Shown piece by piece: positions 32,982-42,105 of a stretch of DNA of 64,000 bases (the stretch's first letter is position 1; every line of letters starts with the position of its first letter). The notes under the pieces are model-generated. The model was not told the DNA's origin and searched no databases. It saw nothing but the letters and a program-made list of their open reading frames with translations. This stretch comes from Maricaulis sp017643475 (lineage in GTDB: Bacteria; Pseudomonadota; Alphaproteobacteria; Caulobacterales; Maricaulaceae). The stretch lies in contig NZ_CP138920.1 of the NCBI RefSeq assembly GCF_047123815.1, positions 1,550,001-1,614,000 on the forward strand, read 5' to 3'. The position numbers and the translations under genes are program-made.

Positions 32982-34154
32982 ATGGATCCTGTTCGAAATC
33001 CGTTTGCACCCGGCGCCGGGTCACAGCCGCCAGAGCTCGCAGGGCGCCAGGACATCATCTCCAGCGCCGATATCGCTTTGCAGCGTGTGCTTCTGGGTCG
33101 GCATGACCGCTCGCAGATCCTGCTCGGGCTAAGGGGCACCGGCAAGACGGTATTGCTCAACACAATCGAGCGAATGGCAGAAGATCACGGACACGCAACC
33201 TCTTTTGTGGAAGCGCCGGAACACCACAGTCTCGCACAGCTTCTCTACCCGAAAATTCACCGTGTGCTGCGCACATTCTCCCTTGTGGAAAGCGCCCGCG
33301 CAGCCGCCCATACGGCGATGAAGGCTCTGCAGTCCTTCGCAGGTACGTTCAAGATCGAAATCGGTGATTTTTCCCTGTCAGTGGATTCCGAGCCGGGCGT
33401 TGCGGACAGCGGGGTGTTGAGTGACGACATTACCGACCTTTTCCTGCGTGTTGGTGAAACGGCCCGGCATGCGGCGCGCGGCTGGACCCTGCTGATTGAT
33501 GAAGTTCAGTATCTTGAAGAGAAGGAACTGAGCGCTCTGATCGTCGCCCTGCACAGGATCAACCAGAAACGCCTGCCGGTACTCCTGTTCGGTGCTGGCC
33601 TGCCACAACTCGCAGCTCTCTCCGGTGATGCCAAATCGTACGCCGAGCGACTGTTTGATTTTCCGGAAACCGGGCCGTTATCGCCCGAGGCGACCCGAAA
33701 TGCGATCCGGCAACCCATTCTGAGCGAGGGTGAAAACATCACGGACGCGGCGCTGGACCTGGTAGTCGAGGAGACCGGTGGCTACCCCTATTTCCTGCAG
33801 GAATGGGGTTATCAGGCCTGGAATTGTGCGGCGGCGTCCCCCATCACGCCGGGCGACATAGAAACCGCCAACACAGCTGCACTCAAACGCCTGGACAACG
33901 GCTTCTTCCGAGTTCGCTATGACCGGCTTACGCCCAAGGAAAAGGAATATGTTCGCGCCATGGCCAGCCTGGGCCCGGATCCGATCCGCTCCATCGATGT
34001 GGCGAAAACCTTGGGAGAAACCGCGCAAGCGCTCGGCCCCCGGCGTGCCCAGATCATCAACAAGGGCATGATCTACAGCCCGGCACACGGCAAACTCGCC
34101 TTCACCGTCCCGATGTTCGGCGATTACCTGCACCGGCGGGATGCCGACAACTAG
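32982..34154 (+). CDS. AAA ATPase (Orc1/Cdc6-like) with C-terminal winged-helix-like region
   Basis: 390 residues. Starts with the recurring family opening NPFAPGAG...PPELAGR, then Walker A GLRGTGKT (49-56), Walker B LLIDE (170-174), a sensor-like LFGAGLPQL, and a C-terminal region (about 310-385) that could be a winged helix. Stand-alone AAA_16-type ATPases of this kind have no established role; some occur in mobile or defence regions. The upstream 60 bases are strikingly AT-rich for this genome. It lies on the plus strand between trmB and rimP, which are usually close together, and overlaps the trmB stop. No partner gene is adjacent. Confidence 0.78.
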   Translation: MDPVRNPFAPGAGSQPPELAGRQDIISSADIALQRVLLGRHDRSQILLGLRGTGKTVLLNTIERMAEDHGHATSFVEAPEHHSLAQLLYPKIHRVLRTFSLVESARAAAHTAMKALQSFAGTFKIEIGDFSLSVDSEPGVADSGVLSDDITDLFLRVGETARHAARGWTLLIDEVQYLEEKELSALIVALHRINQKRLPVLLFGAGLPQLAALSGDAKSYAERLFDFPETGPLSPEATRNAIRQPILSEGENITDAALDLVVEETGGYPYFLQEWGYQAWNCAAASPITPGDIETANTAALKRLDNGFFRVRYDRLTPKEKEYVRAMASLGPDPIRSIDVAKTLGETAQALGPRRAQIINKGMIYSPAHGKLAFTVPMFGDYLHRRDADN

Positions 34155-34837
34155 CGCCGCACCCAGTCCATGAAGACAGGCGCGCAATCGCCGAGATTTT
34201 TGGACTCGTAACGCGTGCGTATGTGGTCCGGTGGCGGGACTCGCCAGTCATCGGCTGCACTGGCCTGCCAGACAAAACGCTCATCCTGTTCGAACTCGAT
34301 CATGCAATGATCGGCATAGGATTTTACATCCGTCGCAATACGCAGCTTGCCGCCCGGCTTGAGAATGCGGGCAAAATCATCGCGGGTGGATTGCTGGACA
34401 AAACGGCGCTTGGCGTGGCGTTTCTTGTGCCAGGGATCCGGGAAGAGCAGGAAGATCCGGTCCAGGCTGTCATTTTTAAATCGCGGAAGCACTTCGCGGG
34501 CATCGCCACGGTGCAGGCAGACATTCTCCAGCCCCCTCTCCTCGCGATAGGTCAGCGCCTTGGCGACGCCGTTGAGGAAGGGCTCGATGCCGATATATCC
34601 GGTCTCACGATTGCGGTCGGCCTGGCCGGCAAGATGCTCGCCGCCGCCAAAGCCGATTTCCAGCACGTGCGAGCGCATTCCGGGCAGCATTTGCGCAGCG
34701 TCGATCTCGCCCTCGGCCGGCAGGTCAATGCTCGGCAGGACATTGTCCACCAGCCCCTGCTGGCGCGCGGACAGGGGTTTGCCCTGCGCGCGGCCAAACA
34801 GCCGGAAATCCGGTCGATCTGTTTCCTGTTTCGTCAT
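34151..34837 (-). CDS. trmB: tRNA (guanine-N7-)-methyltransferase
   Basis: 228 residues. SAM-dependent enzyme making m7G46 in the variable loop of tRNAs. SAM site LEIGFGGGEHL, IGIEPF, and the hallmark FLLFPDPWHKKRHAKRR. The N-terminus carries the RLFGRAQGKPLSARQQ motif seen in alphaproteobacterial TrmB. It follows the HTH regulator gene by 40 bases; in related alphaproteobacteria metK usually lies between these two genes, but it is not here. Confidence 0.96.
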   Translation of the reverse strand: MTKQETDRPDFRLFGRAQGKPLSARQQGLVDNVLPSIDLPAEGEIDAAQMLPGMRSHVLEIGFGGGEHLAGQADRNRETGYIGIEPFLNGVAKALTYREERGLENVCLHRGDAREVLPRFKNDSLDRIFLLFPDPWHKKRHAKRRFVQQSTRDDFARILKPGGKLRIATDVKSYADHCMIEFEQDERFVWQASAADDWRVPPPDHIRTRYESKNLGDCAPVFMDWVRR

Positions 34838-34877
34838 GGCGGGGCGTTTAGCGGCTTTTCAGCCGCAAATCACCCCT

Positions 34878-35318
34878 TCAGCGCGCCATTTCCTCTTCGC
34901 TCGCCAGTGTGCGTACCAGTTCAAGCACGCGGCGACGAACCTTGGCGTCCTTGATGCGGGAGAAACTCTCCGCCAGGGACACGCCATCAGAGCTTTGAAT
35001 GAAGTCATAGACAATCGGCGTCTGGTCACCTTCGGCCATGGCGCTGATTGTCGATTTCTCGTTCAAGCCCTCGAAGAAGAATTGCACCGGCACCTCCAAA
35101 ACACGCGACAGACGATACAGCCTGCTCGCTCCGACACGGTTCGCACCGCGTTCGTATTTCTGGACCTGCTGGAAAGTCACACCGAGCTCATCACCCAGTT
35201 TTTCCTGGCTCATCCGGAGCAATTGTCGGCGGAGACGAATTCTGGAACCGACGTGAACGTCTACGGGGTTGGGACCCCGAGGGCTGACCTTTTTCTCGAT
35301 CGTGTCACCCTGCAACAT
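34878..35318 (-). CDS. XRE/Cro-family HTH regulator
   Basis: 146 residues. A helix-turn-helix at about 22-75: VGSRIRLRRQLLRMSQEKLGDELG followed by VTFQQVQKYERGANRVGASRLYRLS. The C-terminal half is helical and ends in an Arg/Glu-rich tail. This protein is found between lnt and metK/trmB in many alphaproteobacteria, probably with a conserved regulatory role. The start at 35318 is preferred over a GTG nine bases upstream because GAGAGG is correctly spaced for it. Confidence 0.85.
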   Translation of the reverse strand: MLQGDTIEKKVSPRGPNPVDVHVGSRIRLRRQLLRMSQEKLGDELGVTFQQVQKYERGANRVGASRLYRLSRVLEVPVQFFFEGLNEKSTISAMAEGDQTPIVYDFIQSSDGVSLAESFSRIKDAKVRRRVLELVRTLASEEEMAR

Positions 35319-35381
35319 GCGTCTCACCTCTCTTTCGGACTGCTGAGCACAACCCGTGTTGGCAGTATAGCAGAGTTCAGG

Positions 35382-36989
35382 TCAGGGCTGCGAGGTTTTT
35401 TGTTTTTTAATAAAACGTAACTTTTGCACTGCGAGCCCGGCGAAAACGCCTAACACCATGAGCCAGAACAATAAATCACCATACAGTGAGTAGGGCGTCG
35501 GTGCGAGCGCTCGCGGCAATGTGACGTCGAACGCGCCCTCCTGGTCCGGCCCGATCATCACCGGCATGCGACCCAGCGGATCCACCACGCCAGAGAAACC
35601 GCGCGAAGCCGACCGGACAAGCGGAATGCCCGCCTCGATACTGCGATAGCGCGACTGCACCAGATGTTGGCGGGGACCGGATGTGTCACCGAACCAGGCA
35701 TCATTCGAGAGGTTGAAGAACCATTCCGGCCGTTGTGAGGATGACTGCCAGAAGTGCGGGAAGATCGCCTCGTAACAGATGAGCGGCATCATCGGCGGCA
35801 GTCCCGGGATTTCCGCCACGATCGCACGCGGTCCCGGCGTGAATTGCAGGCGTGCAAACTCGTCAAACCCGATCGCCGAGATCAACGAAGCCATCGGGAT
35901 CGTCTCGCCGAACGGGACCAGCAAGACCTTGTCATAGAGCGCGTCGACCGACAGCTCACCGCCCTGGAAACGCATCGCCGCAAGAGAATTGTGGTACACG
36001 ACCTCCTCGCCAGCCCGCGCCCGGCGATTGATGCCGGCAATCAGGGCTGGACCGTCATTCAGTGCAGCACCCAGTCGCGACAGTGTCTGGCCGTCTTCCA
36101 GCATGTAGATCGGCAGGGCGCCCTCGGGCCACAGCACATGGGTCACTTCGTCCAGACCGGGCTGGCGGGTCAGTGACATGTACCGATCACGGGCGACATG
36201 CTCGCCGTCATCGCCCCATTTCTCGGCCTGGGTGATGTTGGAATGGGCGATCCGCAGGCGCACATCCTGCACATCTGGCACGGTCGTACTCAGCAGACGC
36301 AAACCGCCCGCGAAGAAGAGAACACACAAAAGCGCAAAACCGGAAAGGGCCGGAAGCAATCGGCGCGGGCCCAACCCCCGGGTCGCCAGCATGGCCGGAG
36401 CGGCGAACATCAACAGTGTCAGAAAACTCAGACCATAAACGCCCAGCCAGGACGCCGACTGGCTGACCGCTCCACCCGCTGACCAGGTATAAGCCGGGAG
36501 ATTCCAGGGCAGGCCACTGAAGATATGGCTGCGCAACCATTCGGTCAGCGCAAAGATCGCGGCAAAGCTGAGCACCCGCCATTCGGTATTCTGGGCAAAA
36601 CGCGCGTAGATCGCTCCGGCAATTCCCCAGAACACTGCCAGCATGGCAGCGAACAGAGGCAGGGCGATCGGCACCAGGGCCGCAAATTCCGGACCCCGAT
36701 TGATAAAGGCAAAGCCAACCCAGAAAGTACCGGCCAGAAAATAGCCCATACCAAAGACGAGGCCGGTAACAAACCCACCACGCAAGGGTTTGGGTCCACG
36801 TCGTGCACCATCAAGTCGCCAGAGCAAAACTGCCAGACTGACGATCCAGACCGGCCAGATATGATAGGGTGCCAGGGCGAGCACAGCGAGCATTCCAGCC
36901 AGGAAACTCGCCACCAGCCCACGCCATCCATCCAGATGCCGTAGCCGGACACGCCAGGTCCAGGGCTGAAATCTGCGCTCGATCTGCAA
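35382..36989 (-). CDS. lnt: Apolipoprotein N-acyltransferase
   Basis: 535 residues. Inner-membrane enzyme that adds the third acyl chain to the N-terminal cysteine of lipoproteins. Six to seven N-terminal helices, a periplasmic nitrilase-type domain with the catalytic triad Glu289 (WPEGALP), Lys354 (YDKVLLVPFGE) and Cys405 (PLICYEAIFP), and a final C-terminal helix. The start codon is TTG, two bases after the stop of the upstream corC-like gene; coupling is likely. The order corC-lnt is standard. Confidence 0.95.
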   Translation of the reverse strand: MQIERRFQPWTWRVRLRHLDGWRGLVASFLAGMLAVLALAPYHIWPVWIVSLAVLLWRLDGARRGPKPLRGGFVTGLVFGMGYFLAGTFWVGFAFINRGPEFAALVPIALPLFAAMLAVFWGIAGAIYARFAQNTEWRVLSFAAIFALTEWLRSHIFSGLPWNLPAYTWSAGGAVSQSASWLGVYGLSFLTLLMFAAPAMLATRGLGPRRLLPALSGFALLCVLFFAGGLRLLSTTVPDVQDVRLRIAHSNITQAEKWGDDGEHVARDRYMSLTRQPGLDEVTHVLWPEGALPIYMLEDGQTLSRLGAALNDGPALIAGINRRARAGEEVVYHNSLAAMRFQGGELSVDALYDKVLLVPFGETIPMASLISAIGFDEFARLQFTPGPRAIVAEIPGLPPMMPLICYEAIFPHFWQSSSQRPEWFFNLSNDAWFGDTSGPRQHLVQSRYRSIEAGIPLVRSASRGFSGVVDPLGRMPVMIGPDQEGAFDVTLPRALAPTPYSLYGDLLFWLMVLGVFAGLAVQKLRFIKKQKTSQP

Positions 36990-36991
36990 GT

Positions 36992-37846
36992 TTACTCCGC
37001 CATGCCTGATTTCCCGGCGCGGGCCGTGCGTACGCGCATGCGGCGGATACGACGCTGATCCGCCTCAAGCACCTCAAATTCATAGCCGGTGGCGTGGCGG
37101 ATCACTTCACCACGCTCGGGGATCCGACCGGCAATGGTGAAGACCAGCCCCCCAAGGCTGTCGACATCATCATCCTCGTCGTCCGCAGCGATTTCCTCGC
37201 CGACAACCCGTTCAAACTCGTCGATTTCCGCCCGGGCGTCCACATCCCACACACCAGGTGCGCGCACACGGATCAGCGGCGAATCATCCTCGTCGTGCTC
37301 GTCCTCGATCTCCCCGACGATGGGCTCGATCAGGTCCTCAAGCGTTACCAGACCGTCAGTGCCGCCATATTCATCGACCACCAGGGCCATGTGCATGCGA
37401 CGTGCCTGCATGCGGCGCAACAGGTCACCGGCCTTCATCGAGGGTGGCGCGTAGAGAAGTGGACGATGGATATCTGACAGGACTTCCTGCTCGGCCCAGC
37501 CTTCGGGACGGCGGCCATCCTCGGACGGAGTCAGATGGCTGACCACATCCTTGATGTGAACCACTCCGATCGGGTCATCAAGCGTCTCGCGATAGACCGG
37601 CAGACGCGAGTGCGAGGCCGCCGAGAAGGCTCCCGCCAGCTCCCCCAGCTGTGTCGCTATCTCGACACCGATAATGTCGGCGCGTGGAACCATGACATCG
37701 GCCACGCGCAGCTCTTCCAGCGCGTCAGGCTTGATCACATAGGACTGGGAGGATTTCGCTTTTTCGTCCGCGGCAGAGCTGGAGCCGTTGAATATCGAGC
37801 GGAGCCAGGATTTCTCGCTACCGCTCGGACTGGAGCCATCACTCAT
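36992..37846 (-). CDS. CBS-domain / CorC_HlyC protein
   Basis: 284 residues, no membrane helices. Two CBS domains (about 45-175: ELRVADVMVPRADIIGV, SRLPVYRETLDDPIGVVHIKDV, MHMALVVDEYGGTDGLVTLEDLIEPIVGEI) and a CorC/HlyC transporter-associated domain (about 195-275). CorC-type proteins are linked to magnesium/cobalt resistance and envelope integrity. It overlaps ybeY by four bases and is two bases from lnt, a tightly coupled ybeY-corC-lnt group. Confidence 0.92.
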   Translation of the reverse strand: MSDGSSPSGSEKSWLRSIFNGSSSAADEKAKSSQSYVIKPDALEELRVADVMVPRADIIGVEIATQLGELAGAFSAASHSRLPVYRETLDDPIGVVHIKDVVSHLTPSEDGRRPEGWAEQEVLSDIHRPLLYAPPSMKAGDLLRRMQARRMHMALVVDEYGGTDGLVTLEDLIEPIVGEIEDEHDEDDSPLIRVRAPGVWDVDARAEIDEFERVVGEEIAADDEDDDVDSLGGLVFTIAGRIPERGEVIRHATGYEFEVLEADQRRIRRMRVRTARAGKSGMAE

Positions 37847-38325
37847 TCTATAGTGCCCTCATGGGTCGTTCCGTCGAGCGAGTAGGGATCTGCAATCCCC
37901 AGGCGCGCCAGCGCCCGCCGCTCAATGCCTTCCATTTCTTCCGCTTCTGCATCGGTCAGATGATCATAACCCTGAAGGTGTAAAAATCCATGCACAATCA
38001 GGTGGCTGAGATGATTTTCGATGCTGATGCCCTTGTCAGTCGCTTCACGCTCGACCACGCCCCAGGCCAGGGCTATGTCGCCCAGCTGGTTGTCCGCGCC
38101 TTCAATGGCGGGAAAGGACAACACATTGGTCGGTCCCTGCTTGCCACGAAAGCGCTCATTCATCTCGGCGACGGGATCATTGCCTGTCAGAAGAACCGCT
38201 ACCACGCCGGGATGACCCTCTCCGATCTCGGCGAGCGAGGCTTCCAGACAGGATTGAACGCGCTGTGCCTTGCCCTTCAGGGCATTCCAACTGTCATCCT
38301 CGACGATGACATCAACTGCGTTCAT
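37843..38325 (-). CDS. ybeY: rRNA maturation endoribonuclease YbeY
   Basis: 160 residues. Zinc-dependent endoribonuclease in 16S rRNA 3'-end maturation and 70S quality control. The metal motif H-x3-H-x5-H is visible as HGFLHLQGYDH in HLIVHGFLHLQGYDHLTDAEAEEME. FRGKQGPTNVLSFP is the second family signature. It overlaps phoH upstream and the corC-like gene downstream, both by four bases. Confidence 0.95.
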   Translation of the reverse strand: MNAVDVIVEDDSWNALKGKAQRVQSCLEASLAEIGEGHPGVVAVLLTGNDPVAEMNERFRGKQGPTNVLSFPAIEGADNQLGDIALAWGVVEREATDKGISIENHLSHLIVHGFLHLQGYDHLTDAEAEEMEGIERRALARLGIADPYSLDGTTHEGTIE

Positions 38326-39344
38326 GAGCTTTCGCGCGGAGATTTGGCCGCATCCTCTTCATAGGCCGCCACGATACGGGCCACGAGGTCATGACGAACG
38401 ACATCATTGCGATCAAAGGTGATCGTCGCGACACCCTTGGTCCTGGCCAGGATGGACAGGGCGTGGGGCAGGCCGGAAGGGTCACGCGGATGCAGGTCGC
38501 ACTGGCTCGGATCGCCCGTCACCGCCATGCGGGAGCCTTCACCCAGGCGGGTCAGTACCATCTGCATCTGCGCGCGTGACGTGTTCTGGGCCTCGTCAAC
38601 GACGATGAAGGCCCGGTTGAGCGTGCGGCCGCGCATGAAGGCGATCGGCGCCACCTCGATGCGGCCGTCCTCACGCATCTTTTCCAGCTGGCTGCGCCCC
38701 AGCGTATCCGCCAGAGCATCCCAGACCGGGAGCAGATAGGGGTCGACCTTTTCGGTCAGATCGCCGGGCAGAAAGCCCAGCTTTTCGCCCGCCTCAACGG
38801 CCGGGCGTGTGATGATCAGCTTCTCGACCCTGCGCTGGACCAGTAACGAGGCGCCATAGGCCACTGCCAGCAGCGTCTTTCCGGTACCGGCCGGGCCAAC
38901 ACCGAAGATCAGGTCATAAGCTTTTTCGTTCTTGAGCGCGCGCACATAGGTGCGCTGGCCCTCAGTGCGGGCAATCAGGCTGGAGCCACGCGGCACCCGG
39001 ATGACGCCATCATCCTCGGCACCGCTATCTTCGTCGTCTCGTGTGCGTAGGGCCGCACGCACAGCAGCCTCATCACAGGTCAGACCATGTTCCAGACTGG
39101 CATAGAGGCGTTTGAGCACACGTTTGGCCTCGTCGCGCGCTCCTGCGGAATCCCCGCCGATAACGATCTGACCTGCGCCGGGCGCACTGAGACGCACATC
39201 CAGTTCTTCCTCGATCAGGATCAGGAAACGGTCGCCCGGGCCGGCAAGCGCACGGACGCGATCCTTGTCATCAAGATGCAGGGTTTCCGAGGCCTGGCGA
39301 CGAGGCCGTGTTGCACGTTTGCGGGACGTCGGTTGGCTGCTCAC
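38322..39344 (-). CDS. phoH: PhoH-like ATPase
   Basis: 340 residues. Walker A GPAGTGKT at 150-157, Walker B FIVVDEAQN, and GDPSQCDLHP. The N-terminal 110 residues include a KH-like segment. PhoH-family ATPases (YbeZ type) are found next to ybeY and are thought to act with it in RNA metabolism. It overlaps miaB by four bases upstream and ybeY downstream. Confidence 0.94.
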   Translation of the reverse strand: MSSQPTSRKRATRPRRQASETLHLDDKDRVRALAGPGDRFLILIEEELDVRLSAPGAGQIVIGGDSAGARDEAKRVLKRLYASLEHGLTCDEAAVRAALRTRDDEDSGAEDDGVIRVPRGSSLIARTEGQRTYVRALKNEKAYDLIFGVGPAGTGKTLLAVAYGASLLVQRRVEKLIITRPAVEAGEKLGFLPGDLTEKVDPYLLPVWDALADTLGRSQLEKMREDGRIEVAPIAFMRGRTLNRAFIVVDEAQNTSRAQMQMVLTRLGEGSRMAVTGDPSQCDLHPRDPSGLPHALSILARTKGVATITFDRNDVVRHDLVARIVAAYEEDAAKSPRESS

Positions 39345-40711
39345 GCGGCGCTTTGCTCCGAGGTTACAAGAATGCCGGAGAGAGCATTGCGGCTTGCGCC
39401 CTCGATCCGGACATTTCCGATCTTGCCGATCATATCAGCTGGCGCCTCGACATGCACGGCCTGCAGATAAGGACTGCGGCCATGCAGCTGACCATCCAGA
39501 CGACCTACGCGCTCGAACAGAACCGGCAGAGTGCGGCCGATCTGGCTTTCATTGAACGCAACCTGCTGTTCGTTCAACAGCGCCTGCAGCGCCAGGAGAC
39601 GTTCGGTTTTCAACTCTTCAGCGACCTGGTTAAACATCGCCGCGCCCGGCGTACCGGGACGTTTGGAGTATTTGAACGAGAAGCAGGAGGCGTAGTTCAC
39701 ATCGCGCACGAGCTGCATCGTCGCCTCGAAATCCTTGTCCGTCTCACCCGGGAAGCCGACGATCATGTCGCCGGAGATCGCGATATCGGGACGCGCCGCG
39801 CGCAGACGCTCGATAATCGCCAGGTATTCTTCCGCCGTATGCTGGCGGTTCATGGCCTTGAGGATCTTGTCCGACCCAGCCTGTACCGGCAGGTGGAAAT
39901 AAGGCATCAGCTTGGGCGTGTCGGCAAAGGCGTTGATGAGATCATCATCCATGTCACGCGGATGGCTGGTGGTGAAACGAATGCGCTCGATACCGCCAAT
40001 CAGCGCCAGATGACGCACCAGCTGGCCCAGTCCCCACGGGCCGTCAGCCTCGCTGCCCGCCGGCGCCTCGCCGTGGAAAGCGTTGACGTTCTGGCCCAGC
40101 AGGGTGACTTCACGCACACCCTTGGCCGCCAGTGCGCGGACCTCGGCAACGATCTGGTCAACCGGACGCGACCACTCGGCGCCACGCGTGTACGGCACGA
40201 CACAGAAGGTGCAGAACTTGTCACAGCCTTCCTGCACGGTGACAAAGGCCGTGTAGCCATCGACCTGGCGGTCATTGCCCAGCTGGTCGAACTTGTCCTC
40301 GACCTCGAATTCGGTGTCCAGCGCCTCGCCGCGCGCGCGATGCGTCTTGGCGATCAGCTCGGGAAGCTTGTGATAGGTCTGCGGGCCGACGACCAGATCC
40401 ACGACCGGCGCGCGTTTCATGATCTCCGCGCCTTCCGCCTGGGCGACACAGCCGGCCACAGCGATGGTCATGCCACCCTCGTCGGCCTTGGCTTCTTTCA
40501 GCGGGCGCAGGCGACCAAGCTCGGAATACACCTTCTCTGCCGCCTTCTCACGAATGTGACAGGTGTTCAGGATCACAAGATCAGCGCCATCAGGCTGCTC
40601 GGCCGGCTCATAGCCGAGCGGGTGCAGAACATCCTTCATCCTCTCGGAGTCATAGACATTCATCTGGCAGCCATAGGTCTTGATAAACAGGCGTTTACGC
40701 GCGTCGCTCAT
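39341..40711 (-). CDS. miaB: tRNA-2-methylthio-N6-isopentenyladenosine synthase
   Basis: 456 residues. Radical-SAM methylthiotransferase acting on i6A37 of tRNAs. N-terminal UPF0004 domain with Cys15 (YGCQMN), Cys51 (NTCHIR) and Cys88 (AGCVAQ) for the auxiliary cluster; radical-SAM Cys163, Cys167, Cys170 (CDKFCTFC); C-terminal TRAM domain. It usually follows fur directly in this gene order; here a 1.3-kb MFS gene lies between. Its stop overlaps phoH. Confidence 0.97.
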   Translation of the reverse strand: MSDARKRLFIKTYGCQMNVYDSERMKDVLHPLGYEPAEQPDGADLVILNTCHIREKAAEKVYSELGRLRPLKEAKADEGGMTIAVAGCVAQAEGAEIMKRAPVVDLVVGPQTYHKLPELIAKTHRARGEALDTEFEVEDKFDQLGNDRQVDGYTAFVTVQEGCDKFCTFCVVPYTRGAEWSRPVDQIVAEVRALAAKGVREVTLLGQNVNAFHGEAPAGSEADGPWGLGQLVRHLALIGGIERIRFTTSHPRDMDDDLINAFADTPKLMPYFHLPVQAGSDKILKAMNRQHTAEEYLAIIERLRAARPDIAISGDMIVGFPGETDKDFEATMQLVRDVNYASCFSFKYSKRPGTPGAAMFNQVAEELKTERLLALQALLNEQQVAFNESQIGRTLPVLFERVGRLDGQLHGRSPYLQAVHVEAPADMIGKIGNVRIEGASRNALSGILVTSEQSAA

Positions 40712-40798
40712 TCGAATTCGTCAATCCAGCAGCCTTCGACCCTGTGCCGAAGAGGCCGGGGTTATGCTTGAAAACCCCTTGCAGGGCAAGAGGAGTGG

Positions 40799-42082
40799 CT
40801 ATTCCGCCTCGCGTGGGGAGACGGGAGAGGGTTCATTCTCCGGCGTCGTCTCATTGGCGCTGCCGTCATCCTTGCGGCGGGCGCCTAGGGCGATGACCAG
40901 CGCAAGACCCGTGAGCACCGATGCCAGCATGAAGGGCGCGCCCGGAAATTCGACCGGAGCTCCTTCGCCTGAAAAGCCAGCAAAAACCCGAGACATGACC
41001 AGCGGGCCAATGACCATGGACAGGCTTTGCAGGCTAGTCATGGCACCCTGCAACTCGCCCTGGGCGTTCGGTGGCACGATACGCGACATCACGCCTTGCA
41101 GTGCGGGCTGGCCGATACCGCCGATCGCTCCGGCGATGATCACCGGATAGACCATCCATCCCTCGGTGATGAGACCATAGGCGGCGTAACCTATAAGTCC
41201 TAGCAGCAGGGACATCGTAATTGCCCGCCACTCACCCAGCCTGGGCACCAGTACACGCGTCAAACCGCCCTGAACGATGGCCGCCGTTATACCGACAACC
41301 ATGAGCGAGAACCCGATATCTCCGGCATCCCAGTCGAACTTGTAGGCGGTGTAATAGGACCAGATCGCCGGGAACACCGCATGCCCGAGCAGCATCAGCG
41401 ATACCGCGAAGATGAGGCTGAAAACGGCCGGGTATTTGCGGATCTGGATGAGAGCGCCGAACGGGTTGGCACGCTTCCAGTCAAACTTGCGTCGGTTTTC
41501 CGGCGCCAGGGTCTCCGGCAGAACAATCAGGCCATAAACCAGGTTCAGCCCGGCCAGGATCGCAGCCGCGAAGAAAGGCGCACGCGGGCCATAAAGGTCG
41601 CCCAGAATACCGCCAACCGCGGGGCCGATTATGAAGCCCAGACCAAAAGCGGCGCCGATCATCCCGAACCGACCAGCCCGTTTCTCGGGAGGCGTTATAT
41701 CGGCGATATAGGCGTTGGCCGTGGAATAACTTGCGCCGAAAATTCCTGCCAGAAGACGACCGACGACAAGCATCCAGAAAAAGGGCGCAAAGCCCATGAT
41801 CGCATAGTCGATCGTGAAACCGGCAAGAGCTGCCAACAGCACCGGCTTGCGCCCGAAACGGTCCGACAGGGCGCCCACAATCGGCGCAAAGATGAACTGG
41901 GTCAGCGCATAGGTCATCATCAACCACGCGCCGAGCACGGCCGCGTCATCCGCACCGAGTCCGGTCAGCTCGTTGATGAGCTCGGGCATCACTGGAATGA
42001 TCAGGCCGAAACCGATCATATCGATCAGCACGGTGATGAAGATGAATGTGATGGCGTGCTTGCCGGGCTGGCGCGCGGACAT
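40799..42082 (-). CDS. TetA-type MFS drug/H+ antiporter
   Basis: 427 residues, twelve predicted helices. MFS motif A variant GALSDRFGRKPVL after helix 2, DMIGFGLIIPVMP in helix 1, and the proline/glycine-rich GFIIGPAVGGILG in helix 5 (antiporter motif C). This is the TCR/Tet(A) branch of DHA1 transporters; the real substrate is unknown. GGGGG precedes the ATG. It lies 23 bases after fur, between fur and miaB. Confidence 0.85.
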   Translation of the reverse strand: MSARQPGKHAITFIFITVLIDMIGFGLIIPVMPELINELTGLGADDAAVLGAWLMMTYALTQFIFAPIVGALSDRFGRKPVLLAALAGFTIDYAIMGFAPFFWMLVVGRLLAGIFGASYSTANAYIADITPPEKRAGRFGMIGAAFGLGFIIGPAVGGILGDLYGPRAPFFAAAILAGLNLVYGLIVLPETLAPENRRKFDWKRANPFGALIQIRKYPAVFSLIFAVSLMLLGHAVFPAIWSYYTAYKFDWDAGDIGFSLMVVGITAAIVQGGLTRVLVPRLGEWRAITMSLLLGLIGYAAYGLITEGWMVYPVIIAGAIGGIGQPALQGVMSRIVPPNAQGELQGAMTSLQSLSMVIGPLVMSRVFAGFSGEGAPVEFPGAPFMLASVLTGLALVIALGARRKDDGSANETTPENEPSPVSPREAE

Positions 42083-42105
42083 GGTGTCCCCCTGGAAACT
42101 CGCGC

